A DNA stretch of 64,000 nucleotides from Euphorbia lathyris. Lineage: Eukaryota; Streptophyta; Magnoliopsida; Malpighiales; Euphorbiaceae. The position numbers were made by a program, and so were the translations under genes. The first letter of the stretch is position 1. Every line of letters starts with the position of its first letter. Positions 34,783-45,107 of this stretch are shown piece after piece. The notes beneath the pieces were generated by a model that saw only the letters and a program-made list of their open reading frames with translations, did not search any database and was not told where the DNA came from. The stretch is from positions 30,720,501 to 30,784,500 of the forward strand of contig NC_088917.1 in assembly GCF_963576675.1 (NCBI RefSeq), given 5' to 3'.

Positions 34783-37109
34783 ATGTCGAACCCCGATCTC
34801 GACTTCGCACCGTTCGATGAGAACTACGTCCGCGAGGTTTCTCATGAAGTTGATGAGATAGTTGATGAAGTTTCAACCAGTTCTCATGGGTCTGATTCCC
34901 ACCCCGCTGACTTCCTCCATCTGGCGAATACAACCGACGAGGGTCTAGATTTTGACCCTAAGAAGTTGATTCCGCCACCTGTCCCAACCCCCCGTTTGTT
35001 AGGAAAGAGGGACAGGTCGGGAAGCCTAGTTTGTCGCGAGACCATTGAGGATTTCCGGGTGCAATATCCTTGGCTCCAAGGTCTCGAGACCATCATTCCC
35101 GGGGAGGATAGAGGACCGGGCGATTACCCAAAGGGGTATTTCACCATTTTCGTCGCCCAAATTATCTGCGGCTTCACTTATCCGCTGGCGGATGAGATTG
35201 CTTCCGTCCTCGGCGGTTACGGAATCGCACCCGGGCAGTTACATCCAAATGGATGGGCCGACTTGACCCTAGATAAATTTCTGGCGGATTGTTTGGAGGT
35301 TCCTTTCTCGCTGAAAATTTTCTCCAAGCTTCATCATTTCAAGAGTTCGGCGGGATATTTCACTTTCATCCGCCAGAGCGGATACTATGGTTTTGACGAG
35401 AAGCTGAACAAGATCCGCGAGTGGGATCGCTCTTACTTTTTTTATCAAGTTTAATGAGGGAAATCTGAACTTCCTTCGCCGTTGGGCCCGGCCCAATGTG
35501 AAGAGTTTGAACTTCGGTTACCCCAGCAAGGAAGAATCCGCTGTCATCGAGTTCCTGAAGAGTACCCCTCCTTTTGTATGGACATATGATCAGGCCTTCC
35601 ATATGCTAAGGAGCCGAGTAGCGGTTGCCTACCGCGAGGGGGATCGCGTGGTCTATATCCCTTATCGCGTTTTTGTACAAGGTACTTTTTATTTCCAAGT
35701 TGATGATTTCTTTTAACCCTTTGCAGGGGTGATCCTTTATCTCAAATCGCTGCAGATCGGGAGGCTAAAGCCCTAGCGAGAAGGAAGAAGCGGATGGCGG
35801 GAACCGCTTCCGTTGTAGGGGCGGATTCTTCTGGAGGAACGATTCCTTCCATTGAGGCGGCTTCTCCTGTAAGGGCCTCTGTTTCACAAGGTCCCGCTTC
35901 TGCCTCCGAGGATCTTCCTTTGACGAGGAAGCGGAAGATAAGTGCGGATACAGAGTCTTCTCGTCCCAAGAAGAAGAACACCTCCGCGTCCCTTACTGTT
36001 GGCGGTACACCCGTATCCGCCTCATCCAAAGGAAAGAGCAGTACCCCAATTCACGAGGTATCTTGATCTATTCCCTCTTTCTATATTGCTACTTTTTTCC
36101 TCATGAGCTATCTGCTGTTCTCTTGATATTTTTCTTTACGCCTTTGCAGCCAATTCCCGACATCAGCGGATGGTGGACTAGGACCTTTGGCATGGCCGTG
36201 AGTTTTTCTTGCAAGGACATTGTCTCTTCTATATGCAATGTCCTCGGGCGGCTTCCCTCTGCTTCTCGTGTGCGCGAACAAGTACCGCTCCCTACCGCTG
36301 TGGAGGGGATCGAGAAGCGTTCTGTAGAGGTATATTGTTGCTTGTCATTCTCTTTCAAGGATCTTGCATCCATTGTAACCGCCTATTTCTATTCGCCCTT
36401 TTTTATTCATGAGCCGTCTTATATGCAGATTATTAATTTCGCTGAGGGCATTCTCCGAAGGGATGCCGAGCGAGCCAAGGAGTTGGAAGGTCTTGGTACT
36501 GAATTGGCGACTCAGAAGTCGCTTTATGATGATGTCCAAGGGAAGGTGAAGGTCCTAGAAGGCGCCCTTCAGAAGGCTGTGAGCGAGAAGGAGGAGGCTC
36601 TTAAATCTCTTCAGGCTAAGTCCGATGAGCTGCGAAAGGCCCTCGATAATCTAGCTGATTCCAAGGAGACACAAAAGAAGAGGGCTGAGGAAATTCTGGC
36701 TGAAGACGGTGCCCGCATCTACTGGTATGGGGAGCGGATTCATGCCGCTTATGAGCATGGACATCAGGGTCTCGTACTTAACCGCCCCAAGGTTCCCATC
36801 CCTGAAAAGGATTTAACTGAGAAGTGGGACAAGCTGGAAGCCGAGGATGCTGATATGGATGAGGTACTCCTCTTAGATTGGAAGAGTTTTCAGGAATCTC
36901 CAATTATCGGCGAGATCCCTACCCAGAATGCGGAAGAAGGGGCACCGCATGACATCTCTCAGCCTGAGCAAGAGGTACCGCCCTCTGAAGCAGTTATTGA
37001 TTCGAGGGTTGAGGATTCGCTTGAAGTAGATCCGCCCACTGGAGGAGATGAGGGAGTTGCTGGAGGCGAGGAAAGCAATAGGGGTGAAGGAGAGGAAGCT
37101 GTAGCATAG
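34783..37109 (+). CDS. Antisense accessory gene of the Tat-like element (Transposase_28-like, then coiled coil)
   Basis: ATG 34783. Exon 1 runs to about 35681 and encodes a region with FTYPLADEIASVLGGYGI, QLHPNGW and SAGYFTFIRQSG. These resemble the Pfam family 'putative gypsy type transposon' (Transposase_28). A one-base surplus in the T-run at 35437-35443 shifts the frame inside exon 1. Later exons join cleanly in phase 0: about 35728-36057, 36150-36329 and 36429-37109, with GT-AG introns at 36058-36149 and 36330-36428. The first intron (about 35682-35726) is very short and its phase does not fit, so that junction is doubtful. The last exon encodes a long charged coiled coil (AKELEGLGTELATQKSLYDD) and an acidic tail. 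The gene lies opposite gag-pol and its function is unknown. Confidence 0.6.
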
Positions 37110-37388
37110 TTTAATTTATATTTGGACTTTTTGTATGTAACGAACTGCCCGTATATATTAATTTTATTTCACTTGCCGCTTTGCCTATACGTGCGATTAT
37201 TGTCACTTTATTTTCATGTATGATCCTTGCCTTTTGCCGACTTCATACTTGTAATTCTTCATAGTAATTTTTGCTTTCGCTAGGGTGGCCAAACCCTTTT
37301 TGCAATTTTTGAGTACTCGTTTATTCGCTTAATTTTATGCCTTACTCTATTATTTTTCTTTCGAAAATAATATAATCATAAGGTTAAT

Positions 37389-37640
37389 CATAAGGTTTTG
37401 CGAGTGATGCGTAATCATGCATCCGCCTTTCTTTAATAGGCAACACATTTATGTGTTTTTTGAGTTTAACCCTAAGGGTTTTGCGAGTGATGCGTAATCA
37501 TGCATCCGCCTTTCTTTAATAGGCAACACATTTATGTGTTTTTTGAGTTTAACCCTAAGGGTTTTGCGAGTGATGCGTAATCATACATCCGCCTTTCTTT
37601 AATAGGCAACACATTTATGTGTTTTTTAAGAACAATCCGC
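37389..37640. repeat. 83-bp tandem repeat, about three copies
   Basis: The phrase TTTTGCGAGTGATGCGTAATCAT starts at 37396, 37479 and 37562, so the period is 83 bp. Each unit also has CCGCCTTTCTTTAATAGGCAACACATTTATG. The array lies between the ends of the antisense gene and the integrase region. Tandem repeats in this place are common in Tat/Ogre-type elements. Confidence 0.9.
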
Positions 37641-37818
37641 ATTCGGGCGTAACATATTGAATAAATGTAATAATTGAATACCTTTATTGATAAAGAGAAA
37701 AGGTTTATTACATAGGTACACCAACTGTGTGGGATCAAAGCCTCATTAAAACCTTTTATCAGAAAACCCAATGGGAAAAACTCATAAAAGGAAAAAGAGT
37801 ACTCGTCATTTCCTCGAA

Positions 37819-39150
37819 CTACTCGGCCTTTTTATATAGGCGTAGATTCTCTAGATTCCAGGTGCGCGGGAGCTTCTTTCCGCTCATTTCTTCTATTTCA
37901 AAAGTGGCTGGTCCCAGCTTCTTGGATACTTTGTATGGTCCGATCCAGTTGACGCCCAGTTTGCCTTTGCCATCTCTGGATTGTATTTTATCCGCTTTTT
38001 TCAAGACCAAGTCGTTCTCGTTGATTATTACTTTTCGCACTCTTCTGTCATGATATTTCTTGATTCTATTGCGGTATACTGTCATTCGCATGTAAGCTTT
38101 TTCTCTTCGTTCCTCCACAGAATCCAAAGCATCTCTAATGTTGATAGGATTTTGTGTGTCGCAATAATAAATTATCCGATCTGTGGGCGACTTGATTTCA
38201 ACAGGTAGGACTGCTTCGGCTCCATAAACTAGCGAGAAAGGTGTTTCGCCTGTTGCTGCCTTTACAGAGGTTCTGTATGCCCACAACATATGGGGTATTT
38301 CATCCTCCCAACCTGTTTTTTTGTCTCCTAGCCGCTTCTTGATGCCTTAAATCATGGCCCTGTTGGTAACCTCCGTCATACCATTCGATTGGGGATGGTT
38401 TACGGAAGAAAAATGATTTTTGATCCCCATGCTTTCGCAGTATGCTTTGAACTTGGCACAGTTGAACTGGGTGCCATTGTCGGTTATAAGCTTTTGCGGG
38501 ATTCCAAATCGCATGATAATGTTCTCTCGTAAGAACTCGATCATTCGTCAGGTGTTTGTGCGGTTACTGCCTCCGTTTCTACCCATTTGCTGAAGTGGTC
38601 AACTGCGACTATCAAGTACTTCCTTTTCTTTGTCGTTTCTGGGAATGGACCCACTATATCGATTCCCCATGTTGCGAATGGCCACGCCGTCATTATAGCG
38701 ATTTGTTCGGCTCCGGGAACATGCTTTTCATTCGCATGTATTTGACAATTGTGACATTCCGCAACCATCTTCTGGGAATCTTCCACCACCTTGGGCCAGT
38801 AGTATCCCATCAGTTTGACCTTTCTTGCCAACGCCGCCGAAGCTTCGTGCGCGCCACAAATTCCTTCATGTAATTCTCGCAGCACGTAGTCTCCTTCGTT
38901 GCGACTAATGCATTTCAACCATGGACATGTGTACGATTTCCGATACAAAGTTCCATCCCGAACTGAGTATCGAGCTGATTGCCCAATTAGCTTTCTGGCT
39001 AAGCTCTTATCAACCGGTAAATCTCCCTGCTCCAGATATTGGCGAATGGGCATCCGCCAATCTTCATCGTCTTCCAGTTCTTCGATGACCATAATCTGAT
39101 CGACCTCGAATGCTGGTGCCGATTGTCCGAAGTGGATCTAGCGGCATCTC
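37819..39150 (-). pseudogene. Gypsy integrase region (Tat-like), fused downstream of gag after a deletion
   Basis: Minus-strand order: RNase H-integrase linker (IEELEDDEDWRMPIRQYLEQ), then the HHCC zinc-binding module (HEGICGAHEASAALA, CHNCQIHANEKH). The DDE core follows with GIDIVGPFPE, LITDNGTQFN and NGMTEVTNRAM. The C-terminal part is LVYGAEAVLPVE, then WIGPYKVSKKLGPATFEIEE. A frameshift at about 38541-38550 and a stop after NRAMI (about 38346) break it. The frame begins only at about 39130-39150, directly after gag, so RT and RNase H are absent. Integrase would insert the cDNA into chromosomes. Confidence 0.85.
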
Positions 39151-40516
39151 TTTCTCGCCAGGTTTGAGCCTTATGTTCCCTGTTGACATCATCCACTTCC
39201 ATGAATTCCTTTGCTATTTTCATGAGTTCGGTCACTGTGCGCGGCTTGTTACGGATGATTTCCTCCCGCATACTCCAATCTGTGGTTCCATCTGCCATGA
39301 TGTTGCGGATGCTCACGATATCCGGGTTTTGCAATCGCACCAGAATATCGTTAAATGCGACAACAAATTCCCTTAGGGAATTATAGTTCCTCTGTTTGAT
39401 CTCCTTCAGCTACCTATCCGTCACATCCGCTGCTTTACAGCCTACAAATTTCGCACAGAAATCCCGACTATATTGATACCAATTGTGAATAGATTCTGCG
39501 GGTAAAGATCGAAACCAATCAGATGCGGCTCCGCCCAAAGTTGTCGAGAATAACCTGCAAATGATGCTTTCACTCGCTCCTGCAACATCCATTAGTTCTC
39601 TGTAGTTCCTGACATGAGCCTCAGGATCAGAATTTGGATCCCCATAGTATTTAGGTATCGCGGGCGCTTTGATTCTGTGATCTGGAATGAATTCCCGCAA
39701 CGAAGGGGCAAAAGGTGAATCGCTCTGGACCTCTGCTCTCGGCCTAGGCGAGTACCCCATTCGCTCCATCATGCTCCGTAATTGATCTTCTAAGTCAATA
39801 TCGGGTACTCGCCGGACTTCTTCCATCCGCTGCTGGTGAATTCTGGGTGGCATCCACCCGCCCATCGGTGTTGAGACGTGTGCCTGCTGGGGGACTAACC
39901 GCTGTCCCGTTATAGGATCAAAGTTCCATGTGTGCTCTCGCCCAGGAGTCATCAACTCCGAATGTCTGTGAGGAAAAGGTTCCACTTGCTGTAGCGGAAG
40001 AGTGCCTTGCACTCCTGGCAACGGTTGGGATGGCTGCCAGGTCGGATGTATCGTTGTAATAAGATCTGGGTGCGAGTAGTTGCTCGGGTGGCTGTGTGGG
40101 TTTGTGCGACTACTCTGGCCCACTTGATTTGGCGCCTAAGATGGCTGCGGGAGGGCCGATATGACAGGTATAGTCGGTGATTGTGTTGAGATAACCACAT
40201 GTTCTTGAGGAGCAGCCGCCACGGCGGTATTGTGTTCGGCGAGGGCAGTTAGTAAATTAATCATTCGATCTCCAGCCGCCTTGCTCATGTTCGAAGCCAA
40301 GACTTGTCCTGCCATCTGCACGAAATCACTATTGGACATTTCCATCTCAGTTTGCACTTGGACTTCCAATAAGGGACCCAATTGTCCCGAAGGACCCGAT
40401 GAGCTAGGCACCACAGGCTGTGTACTTGCAGGTTGCGAATTCGCAATCCGTGGTCCCCTGGAGTTCATACTGGTTGATCTAGTGGTAACGCCGGTCGTTC
40501 GTGATGGTTCTGACAT
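39150..40516 (-). pseudogene. Gypsy gag (Tat-like)
   Basis: The ATG at 40516 (minus) starts MSEPSRTTGVTTRSTSMNSR, about 60 bp inside the right LTR. A proline/glutamine-rich region follows. The retrotransposon gag domain is at about residues 270-370 (PAIPKYYGDPNSDPEAHV, LFSTTLGGAASDWFRSLP, YSRDFCAKFVG). In-frame TAG codons occur at about 40136 and 39410; the second is in a CAG-type context. No zinc knuckle is seen before the frame runs into integrase sequence near 39150. Confidence 0.85.
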
Positions 40517-40574
40517 GTTCTTCGCGTACCTTTAACCAAATGTTGGTAAAAAAGGTCCACGATCACCGCACCAA

Positions 40575-41085
40575 TGATAACTTGCCGGATCCGATTTGAT
40601 ATTCCCTGCCGGAGTTACCTGCAAAACAGAACCGGAGACAGGATCTCCGGGAAAACTCTCCGACGATCAAGTCAGTTTTTGTAAGAGGGTTGGTAATTTG
40701 ACAATAATATTGTAGGGCAACAAATGTGAACGTACCTTTTTCCCTTGTTCTTAAGGCCTTTTATAGGTGTTTTTTAGGTAACCGTCGAGGGCGGTTACTC
40801 CTTAGTGGGCCACGTTCTGAGGGCGGTTCCCCCTTTTTAGGCCATGTCCCTTTCGTGGCTTTCATGGCAACGAACGTGGTTCTGAGTGGGAGTCTTGATG
40901 CTTCGTTTAGGAATTTGGGGCGGTTACTCGCTTCACCCGTTTCCGCTTATTCGGGTCCCATTCGGGGCGGTTACTCGCTGCGCCCGCTTCCTTTATTCGG
41001 GTCCCATCCGATCTTAGACCATGGGTCTAAGTATGGGCTGGGCCTGCGAAATGAATATGACCCGGTTTAGCCTCGCGGGTCATCA
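40575..41085 (-). repeat. Gypsy (Tat-like) LTR, right copy (5' LTR of the minus-strand element)
   Basis: 511 bp, TG...CA. Its right end lies 186 bp upstream of the SSL gene 1 start codon. On the minus strand the primer-binding region (about 40554-40574) follows it immediately. Confidence 0.92.
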
Positions 41086-41271
41086 CCACCTTATCTCTAT
41101 TTCTATTTTAACTTATCCCTAAAATGTACTGTAGCATAGAATTGAAGCCGAATAAGATATGAAGATTCGATAAGGACAAAAGGTAAGAAAAATGGAGTGA
41201 TCAAACATTACCTTATATGGATGCTTATCCTCTCAGTAACATTATCTCATCTCATATGAACTTTCTGGATC
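41086..41271 (+). promoter_or_regulatory. Upstream region of SSL gene 1
   Basis: Only 186 bp separate the gypsy LTR from the ATG. A weak TATA-like TTATATGG lies at about 41212. The region does not resemble the upstream sequences shared by the other two SSL copies (52060-52263 and 62160-62323), which contain AACGGCCATTAAAGTAACTAGAG and GCAAAATTCATATTTATTTTGA. The true promoter may have been displaced or replaced. Confidence 0.4.
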
Positions 41272-43631
41272 ATGAAGCTTTTCCCAACTTGTTTAACCTT
41301 TCTCCTTGCTTGTTTGCTTGCTATATTTCTTCAAATATTCTACTTCTCACCCATATCTCCTGACTTCCTTCAAATCCCTCCTCCACCCTCTAATTTCCTC
41401 CCCAAAAATAACAAGTTACAGGAAGTGATTAAACTCGGAGAAGGACATTTAAAAGGCCCCGAGGATACTTGTGTGGACAAAGATGGTTTACTGTATGCAG
41501 TGAGTAGAGATGGTTGGATCAAAAGAATGTATGAAAATGAAACTTGGGAGAATTGGAAGAAAATAGAAAGTGATGCTTTACTTGGTATCACTACATCCAA
41601 AAATGGTGGTGTTATTGTTTGTGATGCTGAAATTGTAAGTAAATGTTGTCAATCTCTTGTTTATTTCTCTGATTTTGTTAATACAATTTAATTATTTCAT
41701 CAGGGTTTGCTTAAGGTTACTGATGATGGAGTAACTGTTCTTGCATCTGAAATTAATGGATCAAGAATAAGGTAACTAATAATTCAAATGTTCTTCTTTG
41801 CCTATGTTAGCAGGCCAATTTCTAATTTTTTTTGAAGATTGAAATAGATTTGCAGATGATGTGATAGAAGCATCAGATGGTAGTCTGTATTTCAGTGTGG
41901 CAAGCACCAAATTTGGGTTCCATGATTGGTATCTGGACGTTCTTGAGGCTAAACCGCATGGCCAATTGCTCAAGTATGATCCATCACTCAACCAGACTTC
42001 AGTTCTGCTACAAGATTTAGGTTTTACAAATGGTGTTGCTCTCTCTGCGGAAGAGGATTATCTTGTTTTCTGTGAAACTTGGAAGTAAGTAATTTCTTTT
42101 AAGGCTTTTTTTATTAGGAAGAGAAAAATAAAAAAATAAATTTTATGATTACATTTGTTTTCGATCGGCACTCTTGTGGCATAAAAATTCACAAACTGCT
42201 ATCTTGAGGTTTATTCTGTTAGCAAACACAGAACAAATTAACTAACGGTGTTAAAAAATAGTCAAAAGTCAAAAGAAAAAGAGTTAATTTTATCTTTATA
42301 TTTATTTATTTTATAAATTAACCTCATTATTATCTAATTATCACAAACAAACCTCCTTATAAATTAATATTTGTTTTGCCATTTTTATTAAAGAGAGAGA
42401 AGATAGTGCAATTTATTTTTATTTTTTATTTTGTGGTTTTTTGTGATAATTAGATAATAAGTGGTTAATTTATCAAATAAATAAATATAAGGACAAAATT
42501 AACTCTTTTCTCTTTGACTTTTGATTTTTTTTACATCGTTAGTCAATTTAGCATTCGTTTGCTAACAGAATGAACCTTAAAATACCAATTTGTAAATTTT
42601 TAAACCACAAAATACTGATGAAAAACATATGTATCATGTCCAAATTTAACTCCAAAAGTTTTTAGAAAGTGAAGATATACCTTTAAATAAGAAATGATAA
42701 AATTCTATCCTTATCTTATCAACTTGAAGCAATTTAAATCCAAATAATAGTGCATGGAATAATTTTAAACATAGATAATAAAACCCATAAAACAGAACTC
42801 TTACCTCAATTCAGAGCTGGACAAAAAGGTACAGATATTGGTCATGGGCAACCACTCCTTAGGAGAGGTGATTTCTCATGTCCACCCTTCAAACTTCATC
42901 CTTAGGGTGGTAACTCCTTTCCTTGGGGGGTAAAGAAATATTTTTACACTCGATCTATATAGGTTCGGTTTTATTTTCTACACTCGAAACAGTTAAAAGT
43001 TGTTTCTCACACTTTCTAAGATTAAAATTGCTCCATATTAGAAACATTGGTTACAAAATTTTAACATTCTTACTTTAAGGTATATTTATACTTGTGAAAA
43101 ACGGCATGGACAAATTTAGAACTTATCCCTTTATTTTATTATTCCATTTTATGTTGCCAAGTTTGAATAATCACATCATTGCCAATTCCTAACTAATCCA
43201 TGTTTGGTGCATGCACATGGATCAGATTCAGGTGCCAAAGGTATTGGTTGAAGGGGGAGAACACGGGAAAAGCAGAGCTTTTTATAGACAATCTTCCAGG
43301 TGGACCCGATAATATAAATCTAGCTCCAGATGGAACATTTTGGATCGCTTTACTAGAGTTGATAGCAGAAGGGCGTGAGTTTGTGCATTACTCAAAGGCA
43401 TTGAAGCACATAGTTGCTTCTTTTCCAAAATTAATAAAACAACTGAATGGTGTTTTTAAGAGAGCATCGGTTATGAATGTAAGAGCTGATGGAAAGATTA
43501 TAAAGAAATTTGATGATCCAGATGGAAAAGTTATGACCTTTATCACTTCAGTTTTGGAGTATAAGGATCATCTCTTCCTCGGAAGTTTGAACACTAATTT
43601 TGTTGGAAAACTCTCTTTGAAATCTACTTAA
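41272..43631 (+). CDS. Strictosidine synthase-like (SSL) protein, intact four-exon gene
   Basis: Exons 41272-41634, 41704-41771, 41848-42084 and 43226-43631 join in frame with GT-AG introns to give about 357 residues, close to the family length. Residues 7-27 are hydrophobic (LTFLLACLLAIFLQIFYF), a signal peptide or anchor pointing to the ER/vacuole route. The beta-propeller Str_synth region includes LKGPEDTCVDKDGLLYAV, DVIEASDGSLYFSVASTKF, EAKPHGQLLKYDP, FTNGVALSAEEDYLVFCETW and LPGGPDNINLAPDGTFWIAL. The exon 4 acceptor at 43225/43226 gives the family phrase ETWKFRC. The subfamily resembles the 'adipocyte plasma membrane-associated protein-like' SSLs. True strictosidine synthase activity should not be assumed. 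Intron 3 (about 1.1 kb) carries a MITE. Tandem relatives lie at 52060 and 62324. Confidence 0.87.
42150..42635. mobile_element. Inverted-repeat MITE in intron 3 of SSL gene 1
   Basis: The left half (AATTCACAAACTG...GAGGTTTATTCTGTTAGCAAAC, to about 42230) is repeated inverted on the right (GTTTGCTAACAGAATGAACC...TTGTAAATTTTTAAACC, about 42558-42606). Closer to the middle, GTCAAAAGTCAAAAG, AGTTAATTTT and TAATTATCACAAA have mirrored partners, so almost the whole unit folds on itself. Exact ends are uncertain. Neither SSL2 nor the relic has it at this place. Confidence 0.65.
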
Positions 43632-44551
43632 ATGATTCCACCTAGAAGATAATATAACGATATTTGTAGCAGTTTGTCGTTTTTTATTTTTTCTAATCTC
43701 AGTAAATATTTTGTTAATGAGAATTCGTTACTACAAATTATGATGGTTTAAAAATTTACAAATGCAAGTTTGAAGTTTCTTCTATTTATAAAGACAAATA
43801 TTTTCGATTGCAAAATCATAGATCAAGATGTGAATGCTAATATATTTTTTTTATAGACGATAAACCAAAATAATCTTAAAAGCTTAAAAATTTAGGAGAC
43901 TTCGAAATTAGGTAGAATGAATAGAAATGAATCAACAATTCCCATATTTGGGGATAAAAAATACTCGAACCAAAGATTATAGTCAACATCTAAACATACA
44001 GTAGAGAAACCTATCTTTTGAATAGCATCTCATGTTCAAATCTTCAAATTGAGTTGACAGTAAACATCTATAGAGGTTACATTTAATACTGCATTTTTTT
44101 AATTTTTATGTTCTACCCAACAGTTCATTATAGCAATATTATGGATGGATGTTGAGAGAAGGACTTAATTGAATAGATTTTATTTTATTGAACTGAAATT
44201 AAAATTCTATAAAACTATTTTGACACTACTCACCAGTTAGGGATACACACTCACCATTAAATTGATGCTCATTTCTCAACGCACCTGCTACACCAAGAAT
44301 ACCCAAGCTATCGTATTTACAGCAACCACCTAGGTGGGTGAACTACAAGCAAAAAATGATTTAATAATTAGTTTAATGGGCAAATTACAAATCTAGACTA
44401 ATTGATATGGTCCATTAACATATTTGACACACTTTGCAAACTTTCATCCATTTTGAATAAAAAATACCCTTAATTCTATATAACCTAACCTCCAACAACC
44501 TCTTTTTCCTTTTCGGTTATTTCAAATTCTTACAACAAAATTCATCAACTC
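43632..44551. other. Spacer between SSL gene 1 and CRM-like element A
   Basis: Includes the SSL1 3' untranslated region. AT-rich; no further gene or repeat recognised. Confidence 0.5.
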
Positions 44552-45060
44552 TGATGCGGACATCCTAACTGGCAGCACTGATCACACGTGCTCTGGCGGA
44601 TCCTCAGACATCAAACCCACGGAGGATATACCGAGAAGGGCGGATCCCCAGGACATACGAGTGGGGCGGATCTAGGAGTACACAAAGAGGCGTATTAACA
44701 TCTACCCTATGCGGATCTCTAGGTTTACTTCCTTTCGAAGTTATTCACCAACAACCCTGACAATCCATACCTGTACCATTGTACTGATTTTCGGGGCGTA
44801 TCACCTATTTTACCCTTTTATGGATAACCTTATTAAAACCCTAGTAGGGGTAGTCCTTGTCTTTTATTATCATTAGGGGGATGTATTTAAACCCTCATTT
44901 TGTAAGCATGAGATAACTTTTATCAATCAAAATCATTCTCTTTGAGAACCTAAGGTTTATACCTTGTTTATTGGGATTCACTCCTTCTAGTTTAGCTAGA
45001 GAAGAACCTCTTTGTTGGTTTACGATTAAAACCTTCATTTATCGCTTTCAATCTGTATCA
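44552..45060 (+). repeat. CRM-like element A, 5' LTR
   Basis: 509 bp, TGAT...ATCA. It includes GGCGGATC words near the start and CCTTTTATGGATAACC in the middle. The sequence is shared with 49678-50508, 56429-56905 and 61512-62020. Confidence 0.93.
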
Positions 45061-45107
45061 GTTGGTATCAGAGCCGATCGTTTCCTGACCCGAAACTTCT
45101 TTTGGCA

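Larger units (their letters stand above)
34016..41085 (-). mobile_element. Tat-like Ty3/gypsy retrotransposon, non-autonomous, with antisense gene
   Basis: Two 511-bp LTRs (34016-34526 and 40575-41085) start TGATAACTTGCC and end GGGTCATCA. An exact CCACC duplication flanks the element (34011-34015 and 41086-41090). By eye the LTRs differ at about 8 positions, so insertion is recent. Gag and integrase lie on the minus strand. The polypurine tract AAAGGGGAGGCA abuts the left LTR on that strand, and the primer-binding region TTGGTGCGGTGATCG abuts the right LTR. Between gag and integrase the zinc finger, protease, RT and RNase H are missing. A plus-strand multi-exon gene occupies 34783-37109, as in Tat elements that carry an antisense ORF. 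Confidence 0.9.

Noticed and set aside
41272..43631. Calling SSL gene 1 a true strictosidine synthase of alkaloid synthesis
   Set aside because: The sequence matches the broad SSL family; most members lack that activity and I cannot verify the catalytic glutamate by alignment here.
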